DNA of 30,866 bases, taken from contig JAWQRN010000352.1 in assembly GCA_033557685.1 (NCBI GenBank), forward strand, positions 1-30,866, written 5' to 3'. This DNA comes from Sperchopsis tessellata (taxonomy: Eukaryota > Arthropoda > Insecta > Coleoptera > Hydrophilidae). The position numbers and the translations under genes are program-made. Shown here piece by piece: positions 1-9,886 of this stretch (positions are counted from its first letter, which is position 1; each line of letters opens with the position of its first letter). The notes under the pieces are model-generated. The model ran no database searches. It saw nothing but the letters and a program-made list of their open reading frames with translations, and was not told the origin of the DNA.

Positions 1-103
1 CCCATAGGGTGAAAAGGTAGTATATGTATTTATACTACGTACATTCAACTTTTGTACAATTTGTTATTTCGTACATTTTCAAAATTAGATTTTTATCGAT
101 ATG

Positions 104-104
<1 letters not shown>

Positions 105-134
<30 letters not shown>
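105..134. repeat. (TA)n microsatellite
   Basis: An uninterrupted run of TA dinucleotides. The remaining sequence from 1 to 397 is A+T-rich with no coding signal that I can support and is probably intronic DNA of the pyridoxal kinase gene that continues to the right. Confidence 0.9.
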
Positions 135-136
<2 letters not shown>

Positions 137-397
137 TCTATAAACAGGTTAAATTAAACAAGGAATATTACCTGTGGAAATTTTCTTTGTAAATAAAAAA
201 ATTCCAAGTTTATTATATCAATGTTCAGTATCCCTGTAGCATTGCTACTTTTATTGACAAAACAATGAAATTTCAATTCAATATTATATGAATAACAATT
301 TTTTGGCATTGAAATGTTTTCTATTATGGTATAATTGAAACAGACCAAATATATACAATTACAGGAAATGTCAACATATACATTGTACTTATATATA

Positions 398-1265
398 TAC
401 GAGGGGGTACTTAAAATAAACCGAACTGATGTTGTGGTGGGCGGAGTTTTTGTAGTACTGCGTTCTGCCGCTAGGGGCATACAGAGTACCATTCAAACCA
501 TTCAGTAAGCCAAGCGTCATAACTAAAAATGGTTCCGTGAATTTGTGAATTTTTAAGTGACAGTTGTTTTGTGTGCTTGTCGTTTTTGCAATGGCTGATT
601 CTCGCGAACAGCGTACGGCCGTAAAGTTATGCTTCTTTCTCGGAAAAACTGGCACAGAAACTCTTGAAATGTTAAAAACGGCCTACAAGGATGATGCTAT
701 TGGGAAAACTCAAGTGTGTCAGTGATTTTCCCGTTTCAAAAGAGGTGAAATGTCAATTGCTGACAAACCTCAATCTGGTCGTCAAAGATGTTGAAAAAAT
801 TCACGAAATCATCCTGGAAGATCGACGATGGACCATTGAAAAAGTTGAGGAGCTGTCTGGAGTGACTTGGAGTTCAGTCAGCGAATTTTAATGAAAGATT
901 TGAGGATGAAATGGGTGGCTGCCAAATTCTTGCCTCGACTGCTGACAAAAAATTGCATGACCACTTTACCCCACTCCCCCTATTCCCCTGACCTTACCCC
1001 TGTGACTTATTTCCCTGAATGAAAAGAGACATGAAAGGAAAGAGTTTTGCCGATGTTGCTGAGGTGAAGAAAAAACGGCGGAGGCACTGTTGGGCACCAC
1101 ATAAGACGAATTTAAAAAATGTTTTGAGCAATGGAATAAAAGATTGGATAAGTGTATTAGTGCCAGTGGAGAATACTTTGAAGGGGATTGAAGGTTTTTT
1201 GTTTAAAAATTAAATAAATAAATTAAAAAAAAATAAGTTTGGTTTCTTTTGGGAATCGCCTTGTA
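398..1265 (+). mobile_element. Internally deleted mariner (IS630/Tc1/mariner) element
   Basis: A TA dinucleotide at 398-399 and another at 1264-1265 fit the TA target duplication of mariner elements. The ends inside them are inverted repeats of about 28 bp: from 400 the left end has GAGGGGGTACTTAAAATAAACC, and the reverse complement of 1236-1263 has AAGGCGATTCCCAAAAGAAACC. About 21 of 29 positions match. Between them is a decayed mariner transposase reading frame in the forward direction. The copy is about 870 bp against roughly 1.3 kb for full-length mariners, so about 450 bp of the interior is missing. It cannot make its own transposase but still has both ends. It probably sits in an intron of the pyridoxal kinase gene. 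Confidence 0.92.
591..1191 (+). pseudogene. Mariner transposase relic (HTH part joined to C-terminal part)
   Basis: The frame opens at the ATG at 591 with MADSREQRTAVKL, the typical start of a mariner transposase DNA-binding domain, and continues through GKTGTETLEMLKTAYKDD. A TGA at 723-725 replaces the conserved Trp before FSRFKRGEMSI. A frameshift near 785 leads into VEKIHEIILEDRRWTIE and EELSGVTWSSV. Near 945-955 the sequence jumps from the end of the helix-turn-helix region to MTTLPHSPYSPDL, so the first two catalytic aspartates of the DDD triad are deleted. A further one-base shift disrupts the CDY motif carrying the third aspartate. The tail MKRDMKGKSFADVAEVKKK up to GEYFEGD and TGA is recognisable. 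It is non-functional. Confidence 0.92.
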
Positions 1266-3164
1266 TATATACACAATAAATCTCAAAACATATATTTATG
1301 GCTAAAAAAATTTTAAAACTATTAAAAATATTTTTTGAAATAAAATACATATATAAACTCTCCAAAACTAAATTAAATTGACGGAAGTCATTAAAGGTGA
1401 TTGTTCATGAGCATGAGTCTTTGAACCTGAAAGTAAAACAAATGTTTCGGTCTATTATACCATACGAGGGCAATCTTCTTCTTCTTCAAGAGCAATCAAA
1501 GGCATCAAATCTAAAATACCATACAAAAATATTATCGAATCAATAGTCTTACGAAGTTGATTTGTACTTATTCTATATTATTTGCATAGAGATCATACAT
1601 TGGATTCTATACTACACAACAGTAACAAAGACCAGAAAAGAATGTTGATTTATAAATCGTTACTACCGCATTCAAATTTTAAAATTGTTTGGTATTTCTC
1701 TTTAAAAGAACCAAAGCATCTTTTAAGCCTTATTAACAATTTTTTAAACATATTAACAATATTCTCAATATGTACTTAGTTATTTAGTTAAATGTAATTC
1801 CAAGGTCTTTCACCACACTATGTCTTAACAGAACGCAGTTTATAATTGAATGTTGTAAGGATTTGCCTTCTTGTATATAATACCACAGAACATTTAATAA
1901 CTTTAAAATTCAAGTTATTTGAATAATTCCTATGAAATACGCAATTTAAATTACTCTGCAACAAGACATAATCTTCGACATTTCATATTTTATTAAAGAT
2001 TTTAGAGTAATCAGTAAACATCAGTTTTTGATTATTTGTTCAGCATTTTGATTAATCGGGCCTAAATTATTTATGTAATGGAATCCTTTACATTAAACGA
2101 CCTTTTTATTATGCAAATAACCTTATAAATGTAATTGAATAAAAATAGCCCATCCTGTATATTCTTTCAATTTAGAATGCTTCATTTATATCAAGAGCGA
2201 CTGTACTAGCATTTTTTATACCTAAACTCAATAGTTTTGGAGATATTGACAGATAAATATCTGTAATTCAGGCTATTCGTATTCCTGTTACTTTTTAAGT
2301 TTTTGAGATACAAAAAGACACTTTTATGCCAGAAATATCCATTTCCAATTTCATTGATTTATTTCCAAAGCTAACAAACCTACAAGCTGCCAATACCAGT
2401 TTGAATCACAAATATTCAATTGTCAATATCTCCAAAACAAGGTAGGTATAGAAAATTCTCAAATCATCACTAAAATTAAATCTAAAAAAGAAATTCAATT
2501 CAAAAATTTTACTTTGGGACCACTTCTGACGACACCAAAAATAATAGAATACGATTCACAACACGAAAAGAATTACTTTTGGGTCTTTGTTACCTTTTTC
2601 AAATTTCATGTTATTTTTGAAACAAAAAAATGTTACAAGGATGCAAATACCAATGTGAATTATCTAATTACGAGCTTGAATCATAGATATTAATTAGTCT
2701 CCAGGTTTGTTCCTCGAGGACCACTCGGTCATCCTTATACTAATTTATACTGCCCATAACAAAAGATATGAGTGTGTATGGCAAATCAAGAACAGTGTTA
2801 ATGAGAAATATAAAGAATGTCAAATAATTTTCTCTCAACGAAAGAACTTACTACCTACTGTTATTTAAGTAAGATGTTATCCAATTTAGCCCACCACCAT
2901 AACTATTTTATTTTTCTATCAGAAATTAATGATCTATTATATGGAACACTGTAGTAAGGTCATAAAAGAAGCTACAAGGTTTCAACATTTTACAAATTAC
3001 ATCCAATATTAAATTTTGCAGAAATCAAAGTGCGTCTAAGGTTGACAGTTTTGGTAAGAAACTGTATTGATGCCCTTTCAGTATTAGACTGGCACTGCTA
3101 CGCATGCCAAACTTATGGAAAAAATTGTTTATAGCTTTGATTAAATTTAATTTATTATTTTCAG
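1266..3164. other. Probable pyridoxal kinase intron, no gene seen
   Basis: A+T-rich sequence without a reading frame that I can assign, apart from the fold-back repeat near 2190-2470. It ends in a pyrimidine-rich stretch and the TTTTCAG acceptor at 3158-3164. The ORFs of 60 to 85 codons here show no conserved motifs. I looked for earlier pyridoxal kinase exons and found none. Confidence 0.6.
2190..2470. repeat. Fold-back (inverted) repeat, MITE-like
   Basis: TTTTGGAGATATTGACA at 2235-2251 recurs as its exact reverse complement at 2421-2437. Similarity extends inward (GATAAATATCTGTAATTCA against TTGAATATTTGTGATTCA) and outward (TTTTTATACCTA against TTTTCTATACCTA). Each arm is therefore about 60-80 bp with mismatches, around a loop of roughly 120 bp. 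The exact ends and any target duplication are not clear. I infer a decayed fold-back element or MITE. Confidence 0.6.
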
Positions 3165-3353
3165 ATGAAAAAACTATACGAGCAACAATACAAATACCGA
3201 AAGTACCAGCCATATTTACAGGTACTGGAGATCTATTTGCAGCTCTCTTTTTAGCATGGATGTATAAGACGAACAACAACGTAAAAGACGCCTTAGAGAA
3301 AACAATAGCTACTGTTCAAGCAGTTCTAAAAAACACATTCCAATATGCTCAAG
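3165..3353 (+). CDS. Pdxk: Pyridoxal kinase, penultimate coding exon
   Basis: Pyridoxal kinase (ribokinase superfamily) phosphorylates pyridoxal and related B6 vitamers with ATP in the cytosol to make pyridoxal 5'-phosphate. The exon follows a TTTTCAG acceptor and ends before GTAATT. It opens with two bases finishing a split codon, then reads EKTIRATIQIPKV, then FTGTGDLFAALFLAWMY, then DALEKTIATVQAVLKNTFQYAQ. The GTGD motif is the family's phosphate-binding and catalytic loop, with Asp as the expected general base. The following helix matches the animal enzyme closely, as does the EKT..TVQ.VL..T stretch. The exon ends one base into a codon, the phase the exon at 9567 needs. Upstream exons for the B6- and ATP-binding N-terminal part are outside the window. 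The gene looks intact here; no frameshift is seen. Confidence 0.93.
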
Positions 3354-3539
3354 GTAATTATAAATCATCTGATTTTTATTTAATCTCCCAGAGTTAGAAT
3401 AGCTTGTATATCTATCATATTTATTTTAAATGTGATATTTGTTCTAATGTAGAAATGTTCTCAGCAGTTTTTTTTATTAAAAAGTAATTTTCAACTTAAT
3501 TGTCCAAAATTATATTCCTGACCATTGATGATGGACGAT

Positions 3540-4987
3540 AATTCATCTCACACAATCCTTAAATATAGCAGAAATTATTCTGGTGAAAATATTGGAAAGT
3601 TTAGAGAACAAGTATTTTCTGGTCATGTACTCATGAAATTGAACCTCTACTGGGAGTGCAGAAATGCTCAGGGACTATCAAAGCCTTATGAAATAGCACA
3701 AAAAGAATGTACGAAATGTAAAAGTTGATTATTTTAGTTCATTCTTCTCAAATAACATTAACAAGTCTAAAGCAGAAATAATGGGATAATAATTGAGGGC
3801 GGTCATGAGGTTACTGATAGATTATATTATTATTAATTTATCGTAAGTGACTTACCATGTATTTTTATTGATGGGCCAATAAATTTCAATTCAATTTCAA
3901 TATTTCATAGAATCTATTGATGATCTGACAGGTAATGTTGAACTTGATAAGATCATTCAAAATATAAACTTTGTGAACTATTCTATATTTTTGCTTCCCA
4001 AATTGGAGTTTGAAATGATAGAAATAACCAAAATTGTTTTACAAAAAAATTCTTCAGACTTTGATGCAATTTCATGTTCAGAAAAAATCTTTTGTGGAGG
4101 TGAACATGAAGCTGAAGTGGAATTTACATTTCAGAAGTGTGAGAGGTGTGTTGGCTTCACAGTACTATGCGCTGTTTCGATTGAGGTCTGAGCGTATTAC
4201 TTTGGTTTCGTGCACTCGCTTTTAGCTATGGCATTCTGAATTATGGAAATTTAACTGAAGCGTCTGACTTGTTTGTTTTGCAGAAGAGGGCAATTCAGAA
4301 TATATTGGTTTTCATTCCAGACATTTATGTAGGGATGCTTTTAAAGAACTAAGAATATTGCCGCTCACATCAATATATATTCTGGCATGTATTATGTATT
4401 GAGAAAGCATTGTGATGAGTTTGTGACGTGGGCTGAAGTACTTGTGAGATATGAAACGAGAAATCTAGATGATCTGATTGTGCCATTTGCAAGATTGACG
4501 CATACTCAAACTGGTCTTCATATAATAATCATTAATTTATATAATCACCTTCCTAATTATATTAAGAACCTAGCATCTGCAGTGAAATTTGAAAATTAAT
4601 TTAGAAGATATATGAAACAGCATTGCTTTTATTCTATAGAGGAGTATTTTCGGGCATGATAGTAATCTAATGATACATTTGACACAAATGCATTGTTGTA
4701 TTTCAGTATTCATTTTATGCACACTTATAGTTGTTTGACCATTCTAAGTAAAGCTGAAAAAATTGTTGATGTTAATATTTTGATGAACTGTGTGAATCTG
4801 ATTGTGTCGGGTGTTTTCTCTTAGTTTGTTTGTTGTGGGGTTTTGTTCTTTGCTTTGCATGTTGATTCGTTGTATTTGCTGTGGATCTGGATTGCTGATT
4901 TTTGCCTACTGTAAACTGACACTGTCGATATCTCATTTTGTAAGATTTTATAATAATAATGTTTATTATTATTATTATAACAAATAG
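3540..4987 (+). mobile_element. CR1/Jockey-type non-LTR retrotransposon, internally deleted
   Basis: Inside the pyridoxal kinase intron and on the same strand. From 3540 the reading KYSRNYSGENIGKFREQVF resembles the linker between endonuclease and reverse transcriptase. Around 3940-4090 SIFLLPKLEFEMIEI and LQKNSSDFDAISCSEK resemble the start of the RT domain. The text then jumps, near 4090, to the RT C-terminal tail: YYALFRLR, then EASDLFVLQKRAIQNI, FKELRILPLTSIYIL and ETRNLDDLIVPFARLTH. The RT core including the FADD box is missing. It ends in an A+T-rich 3' region and a (TTA)n-like tail at about 4947-4980, typical of such elements. Several frameshifts make it non-functional. The clade call is by overall resemblance only. 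Confidence 0.78.
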
Positions 4988-5049
4988 CATAACAATTGAA
5001 TTTAAATTTAAAAATACCTAAAATGCAATAAAGACATATTGGTCATTTA

Positions 5050-5520
5050 AATTTGATCCAGAATATTAAGCTTGTGTCCTTTACTACAGTAATGTATGTA
5101 TTTTACACCACTATTGGGATAAAACTTGTGATTTTCAATATTAACATGAACTGCGAAATTAGAAGTGGTACGTTTATGTCTTATACAAGCTAAATGTTCG
5201 GAAATTCTTGTATGGAATCCTCTCTCTGTTTGACGTATATAAGAAGCACTGCCTTCACAAGAAATTGAATATACTACACTACGATATTTTTTTGGAATAA
5301 TATCTTTATTTCTAACTAAAATATGTATTATATTGTAAGAATTAAAAAAAAAAAAGAATTTTAAATCAAATCGTTTGAATAGTTTAGCAATTTTGTAAGA
5401 ATGAATAGTAAAGAAAAGGAAAGAGAAGTATCTGACTTCATCATAAGAAAGGGATGGGACGATGAATAACAATAAGTAATAACATTTTGTTAAATTTTCT
5501 ACGGATAGTTTGTTCTTTAA
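5050..5520 (-). pseudogene. Penelope-like element relic: connector and GIY-YIG endonuclease domain
   Basis: The minus strand has an open stretch of about 140 codons. Its second half has the GIY-YIG pattern: SVVYSISC (residues 65-72), then SASYIRQTERGFHTRISEHL (76-94), then FAVHVNIENHKF (106-117), then GVKYIHYCSKGHKLNILDQI at the end. The first half (MLFIVPSLSYDEVRYF, KIAKLFKRFDLK and LVRNKDIIPKKY) fits the connector between RT and endonuclease. In Penelope-like elements the GIY-YIG nuclease nicks the target DNA for priming. The first motif reads VVY rather than GIY or GVY, and the second YIR rather than YIG. The RT part is absent, so this is a fragment. It lies just downstream of the (TTA)n tail of the preceding element. 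Confidence 0.85.
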
Positions 5521-5629
5521 TATAAATAGGGAAAGAATTATTCTGGGTAGTATTAGTATATAGAATCGTAGTAACTAATGTTTATTAAACATAAAAATTC
5601 CAAATAATACATTTATTCAAAAATTACTA

Positions 5630-6439
5630 ACTTAATGTCCTTTCTCCAATGTCATCACGCCACATTACTCATCCATAATATGTTTCTCATCTACTCGAGC
5701 CCCTCACCATTTTCTCCCAGCACCCCTTTCAATCTCCTTTGATCCTGTATATCCCCAGTATTCGCACACTTTGTCAGTAGATGTTCCATTGTCTCAATCC
5801 CCTCTCTGCACAACCTACACACCTTTTCTTCCCGTGTTAGCCATCATATGCTCGATCTCTCCTCATTACCACACCTGAAACGAGCCACAGTGCTGATATC
5901 CACATTGCATTCTTCAAATAATTTAGGATTTCTCCGTACTAAACAATTTTCCTGTATATATTGTTACCCTGTATCTTATCATTTATCAACTGATGATGAA
6001 TTTGTTGCTTTCTGTTAGTTAATTCCTCGACCATACTCCTTCCATACCGTCTCATTATTTCTATTTCTTCCTCTGCATATCCTCCCTTTCAATAAAATTT
6101 TTTCCTTTCCGAGTTTCACTTAGTAAGTCTATTGTAACGGTCCTCTCTCTGTGTTTCCATGCATGCACACTTTACATATCTGTTTTCATCTGCATATTTG
6201 GCCTTCTCCTCATATTTCATTGCTTTCTTCTCTGCAACGATATATATTCCGTGTTGGTTAGTCTCTGCCAGAATCAAGTAGCTTGTTGTTCTGTTCAATT
6301 CCAGTGTCCACTTGATATTTTGCATCTGCACCTTCTCCAGTTGTCACTTCAGCCTGAAGCCACAGACCTCAGCCGCTTACAACACGATAGCTGCACATAC
6401 AGAATCGAACAGCATTATCCTATTTCTCCAGTCATTCTT
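5630..6439 (-). pseudogene. Non-LTR retrotransposon RT, C-terminal half (downstream part of a split element)
   Basis: Read on the minus strand from 6439 the text goes MILFDSVCAAIVL, then LEKVQMQNIKWTLELNRTT, then GIYIVAEKKAMKYEEKAKYA. A decayed middle leads to VARFRCGNEERSS and a CCHC-like knuckle, KVCRLCREGIETMEHLLTKC (about 5760-5824), then LKGVLGENGEGLE. This is the post-RT region of a class of insect non-LTR elements whose protein ends in a CxxC-x9-H-x4-C motif. Stops and shifts are frequent. The RT part of the same protein lies at 7536-8438, beyond the insertion at 6440-7535. Clade is not assigned. Confidence 0.78.
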
Positions 6440-6460
6440 GATAGACAGATAGATAGATAT

Positions 6461-6495
<35 letters not shown>

Positions 6496-6497
6496 TA
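6440..6497. repeat. (GATA)n microsatellite, 3' tail of the inserted non-LTR element
   Basis: A tract of GATA units (ATCT on the minus strand) with a few GACA and TATA variants directly follows the AATAAATATATAT end of the minus-strand element. Its position suggests that it began as that element's terminal repeat and expanded. Confidence 0.85.
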
Positions 6498-7535
6498 TAT
6501 TTATTGTCAAGTTTACATGGTTTGCATGTCAATATAATGTATAAAACTAGAAACTAATCTACCAACAACAATATAATAAACAGTCTCTTATTCATTATTC
6601 ATATTATGTGCTGCTACAGATCCTGCGCCCCAATTGAATCCGCCGGGCCTCTCCTCAGGTAGTGTAACATAATCGGTTTTATCTGGTACCTCATCTAGTC
6701 AAGTTTTATATACTTAGTATCATTAGAATTGATATTTTAGGAACTCTTCCACGCTGTAAAAAGCCTCATCTAAAAGTAGCCCTTTTGAAGATTTCCTTTA
6801 TTCTGTGTGGGAGTTAATTGTACAGTTTTATCGCCAAGTGGTTTGTGTGTGTTGAGATTTTACAACTCTGTGGTACAATTATGTTATCTTTATACCTCCT
6901 GTCAAAAGAATGAACACCACTACTCCTTTGGAACTCATTTTTATTTTTGTGAATGTACATTAGACAGGTGAGTATCAATACACTGGGAATAGTTAGAATT
7001 TGTTTTTTTTTAAACAGTGGCCTGCAACTTTCCATAAAATGTGCTCCCTCTAGAACTCTAACTGCCTTCTTTTGCAGCCTGAATATGGCTTCAGCCTCAG
7101 GTGATGTGCTCCAAACCAAGATACCATAGTAGCCCGCTATGGAAATCTGCGAAATAGGTATTTCTTTATCTTTTTCAGTAGATTGCAGATGACAGTTTTT
7201 TCTTTAAATCATCCGCAGACCAAGGAACCTGATGTTTTGAGGTTGCACATGCTCATTTATTTTTGTGTATAACGTTAGAATTTGAGTTTTTTCTTTATTC
7301 ATTTTAAGGTGATTTGTATCAAACCAGTTTTTGGCATGTTTCAGACTTAGGCTTGTTTTCTGTTTCAGTGTTAATAGGGTTTGTATGTGTGTTTATGAAA
7401 GATGTATCATCAGCGAAGAGACAGGTGCCATCCGCTGTCACGTTTAAGGGCAAATCGTTCACATATACCACGAAAAGTATGGGTCCCAACACTGATCCCT
7501 GGGAAACACCCAGAACAGTTTTTTTCATATCTGAC
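6440..7535 (-). mobile_element. CR1/Jockey-type non-LTR retrotransposon, 5'-truncated, nested insertion
   Basis: The minus-strand reading starts within the RT domain at TVLGVSQGSVLGPILFVVYVNDLP and runs through the catalytic box LFADDTSF (about 7398-7425). After a decayed stretch it shows the tail WSTSPEAEAIFRLQKKAVRVL, CRPLFKKKQILTIPSVLIL and RRYKDNIIVPQ, then LYN.LPHRIKEIFKRATF. The 3' region ends in CTTGACAATAAATATATAT and a tetranucleotide tail. Truncation at the 5' end and a microsatellite 3' tail are the normal outcome of target-primed reverse transcription. The insertion splits the reading of another element on the same strand. Frameshifts and stops make it inactive. Confidence 0.82.
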
Positions 7536-8438
7536 ATGAATTTCCTCTTGTCAATTCTCCATATTTGACACATTTGCAGCTTTGCCCTTCTTTGTCGCAT
7601 AGTTCAAATGTGTTTTTATGCCATTTGTCTCCTCAAAATAGAATCCCAAGTATTAATACTGTTTGACTGTTTAAATTGTGCCGTTCTTCTACCTTCAATA
7701 CACAACCTCTCGTTTGCCACCACCTTTTCGAAATATAAATTTTGATTTATTCGCATTCAAATCCAAATCCTTTTCATCCAAATACTTCTCGAATGCTTTT
7801 AGCAACTCCTTAATTTAATTTTGCTTGTTAGCCAGCAAAACAATGTCATCTGTGAATGCAAGAGCTCTTATCTTTTGATTGTATAACACTATTCCTTCAA
7901 CTTGCACTTTTTCCAGTTCTCTCTTCAAATCCGCCAAATACACCGTAAACAGGATGGGGCTTAGTGGATATTCCTGTCTCAATCCTCTTGTAGTCCAAAA
8001 TCTGATTTCTCCTTCTTGGTTTCTTATGACATTTGTTGTTTTTTGAAATATTTCTTTTATTCTTGTTACTATTATCGTATCCATTCCATACCCTTTCAGT
8101 ATTTCAAATAGTTTCTTCCTATTGACTCTGTCATATGCAGATTTCAAATCTGCAAAATATGCATATGCTTTTCCTTTTTTCTAACTGATTTCTTTCTCAA
8201 TTTCATAGTTCAGAATGTAAATATTATCCACTGTTTCCCTGCTCCTTATAAATCCCGCTTGACCCTCCAGAATGATCCCCTTCTCCTCTAGTTTCCTTTC
8301 TAACTTCTTGATAATGATAATGATAATTGCCCATATATTGTATCCTATATTAAGAAGTGTCAATCCCTTGTAGTTTCTTGGTTCCTCTCTATCTCCTGCA
8401 TTAAAATAGAGCAATTTGTAAAATAGTATGAAGCTCAA
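7536..8438 (-). pseudogene. Non-LTR retrotransposon RT domain (upstream part of the split element)
   Basis: Minus-strand motifs in order: GDREEPRNYKGLTLLN (8400-8350), LEEKGIILEGQAGFIRSRETVDNIYILNY, an in-frame stop, KAYAYFADLKSAYDRVNRKKLFEIL (RT motif A with its Asp), RGLRQEYPLSPILFTVYLADL, and LAFTDDIVLLA. The FTDD box is at 7845-7856 and is a variant of FADD. Then come KSKFIFRKGGGKRE, a YLGF-like segment and KRKFMSDMKK at about 7550-7530. There the reading is cut by the inserted element and resumes at 6439. A triplet repeat encoding a run of Ile (near 8315) has grown inside the frame. Stops and shifts show it is dead. Clade is not assigned; it resembles elements common in insects whose C-terminus carries a CCHC knuckle. 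Confidence 0.85.
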
Positions 8439-9151
8439 TCAACAAATTTGAAAATTCCATTGGTATGATAAAGTTAAACATAAACAATTAATAAATGCTA
8501 ATTTATGAGTAATCGTGTGATTGGACTTAAAAATAATACAAAGGTTAATGTGAGTTCGTTTTCTGTAGCCATTCAATTTCGCACCTCTACTAAGATATAA
8601 ATAGTATAACTTGAATATTAATCATGCAATTATCAAGATTTTCTAATTTTTTTCTTGGGGAATTATCACTACTTTTTTATAAAAAAAAATGCAATATAAT
8701 CACACTTTCCATTTTAAACAAGAAGAACAAAATTGGAACCCCTGGAAGTAACACAAAATTCACATGGTAACATTCGCAGACAGAAATCATGACAGATATG
8801 GGCAAATCGGTTTCAGGAGACCCTAAAACATGTATCTACAAGTTGCTTCCATGCATTCTGATGCAAGTGCTTGCCCGCAAATCTATATTTTAAATGCGGA
8901 TATATAATCATGTCCCACGAAATGAAATTAGCTTTATTGCAAAACAGCTTATAACGGGGCATATTCAACGGGGTGATACTGTATAGTATTTATATTATGT
9001 ATAACACCTGAATTTGATTAACAAATAAAGTATGGCATTAGTAATTTGTATGAAGATACTAACTGTCAAAGCATGGGTAATTCCTATTTGCGAGGGGACA
9101 AAAAATGATTTTTTTTTTCTATTGAAAAACACAATAATTAATACATCTTTT
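8439..9151. other. Intronic sequence, nothing recognised
   Basis: A+T-rich sequence within the last pyridoxal kinase intron. No frame with recognisable motifs and no clear repeat structure was seen. Confidence 0.6.
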
Positions 9152-9245
9152 AGGTGCCTAGGTAGCCGTGTAGGTAAGAGCATTGGCTATGCGACTCCGA
9201 GGTGGCCCGAGTTCGATTCCCACCCAGGAAACTTTTCTTAGAGTA
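9152..9245 (+). mobile_element. tRNA-derived SINE head in the last pyridoxal kinase intron
   Basis: TAGCCGTGTAGG at 9163-9174 fits the RNA polymerase III A box and GAGTTCGATTCC at 9209-9220 fits the B box with one mismatch. The 34-base spacing between them is usual for a tRNA-like promoter. The flanks do not pair as a tRNA acceptor stem, and the sequence runs on into A+T-rich DNA, so a SINE or tRNA pseudogene is more likely than a functional tRNA. The 3' end is uncertain. Confidence 0.65.
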
Positions 9246-9566
9246 TAATCTCATGGGTTTGGAACCAATTTGCTAAAAATATAGTATAGTTATAAATACT
9301 GATGTAAAAATATGTTTAGTAGTGGTTTAATATGTATATTATGAAAGAATGGTGCTAGACTAAATGACTTATGTTAAGGCCAAACAAAATTTAAAAAAAA
9401 TACATCTTTGAGATGGGAAAAAAATGTCTGTTTAATGATGTAAAATACAACTATTAGTCTCATTTCAAAAATGGAATTTTGTGTTATATCTGCAAAATTA
9501 TTGTGAAAAAATTCTATCATATTTCCCATTGCATAAAAATTGTTTAATTTTTTCTTTTATTTTTAG

Positions 9567-9670
9567 GTGTTGAGCTTTCACCAAAGAACTTAGAATTAAA
9601 ACTAATCCAGAGCAAAGAACATATACAAGAACCAAAAGTTGAAATTAATGCAGAATATTTACAAAACTAA
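9567..9670 (+). CDS. Pdxk: Pyridoxal kinase, terminal coding exon
   Basis: After the acceptor TTATTTTTAG, the first two bases complete the Gly codon opened by the G at 3353. The exon then reads VELSPKNLELKLIQSKEHI, then QEPKVEINAEYLQN, and the TAA at 9668-9670. This corresponds to the conserved C-terminus of animal pyridoxal kinase, where a G(V)xxSPxxLELxxxQSKxxIxxPxxxxxA pattern is usual. Matching phase, strand and order with the exon at 3165-3353 make one gene the simple reading. The intron between them is 6213 bp and full of transposon relics. No damage is visible in either exon, so the gene is probably functional. The 3' untranslated region follows. Confidence 0.92.
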
Positions 9671-9880
9671 ATGTGCTTAACAAATATATATCGACTTGTT
9701 TATACATCTGCATATCATGTGTTAGATGCTTTTTTAAATTCAAATACACAGCCAGTATTGTTTAAAAAAGTAACTAAAAATTGGGACCCTACTTAGTAAA
9801 ATTATGTCTTCCAAAAAATTATGTGAATGCTAATTTGATGAATTTAGGATTATATTTATAGATCTGTTAACCGAATAGAA

Positions 9881-9886
9881 AATAAA
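9881..9886 (+). terminator. Poly(A) signal AATAAA for pyridoxal kinase
   Basis: The first canonical AATAAA after the stop codon, 211 bases downstream, followed by a GT-rich stretch (TTTGTGATGTGTG) that fits a downstream element. In A+T-rich DNA this hexamer also occurs by chance. Confidence 0.55.

Noticed and set aside
4772..4990. Open minus-strand frame of 72 codons rich in Ile, Asn and Lys
   Set aside because: Produced by the (TTA)n tail and the A+T-rich 3' region of the + strand non-LTR element.
7314..7568. Open + strand frame of 84 codons
   Set aside because: It is the shadow of the minus-strand RT box QGSVLGPILF to FADDTSF.
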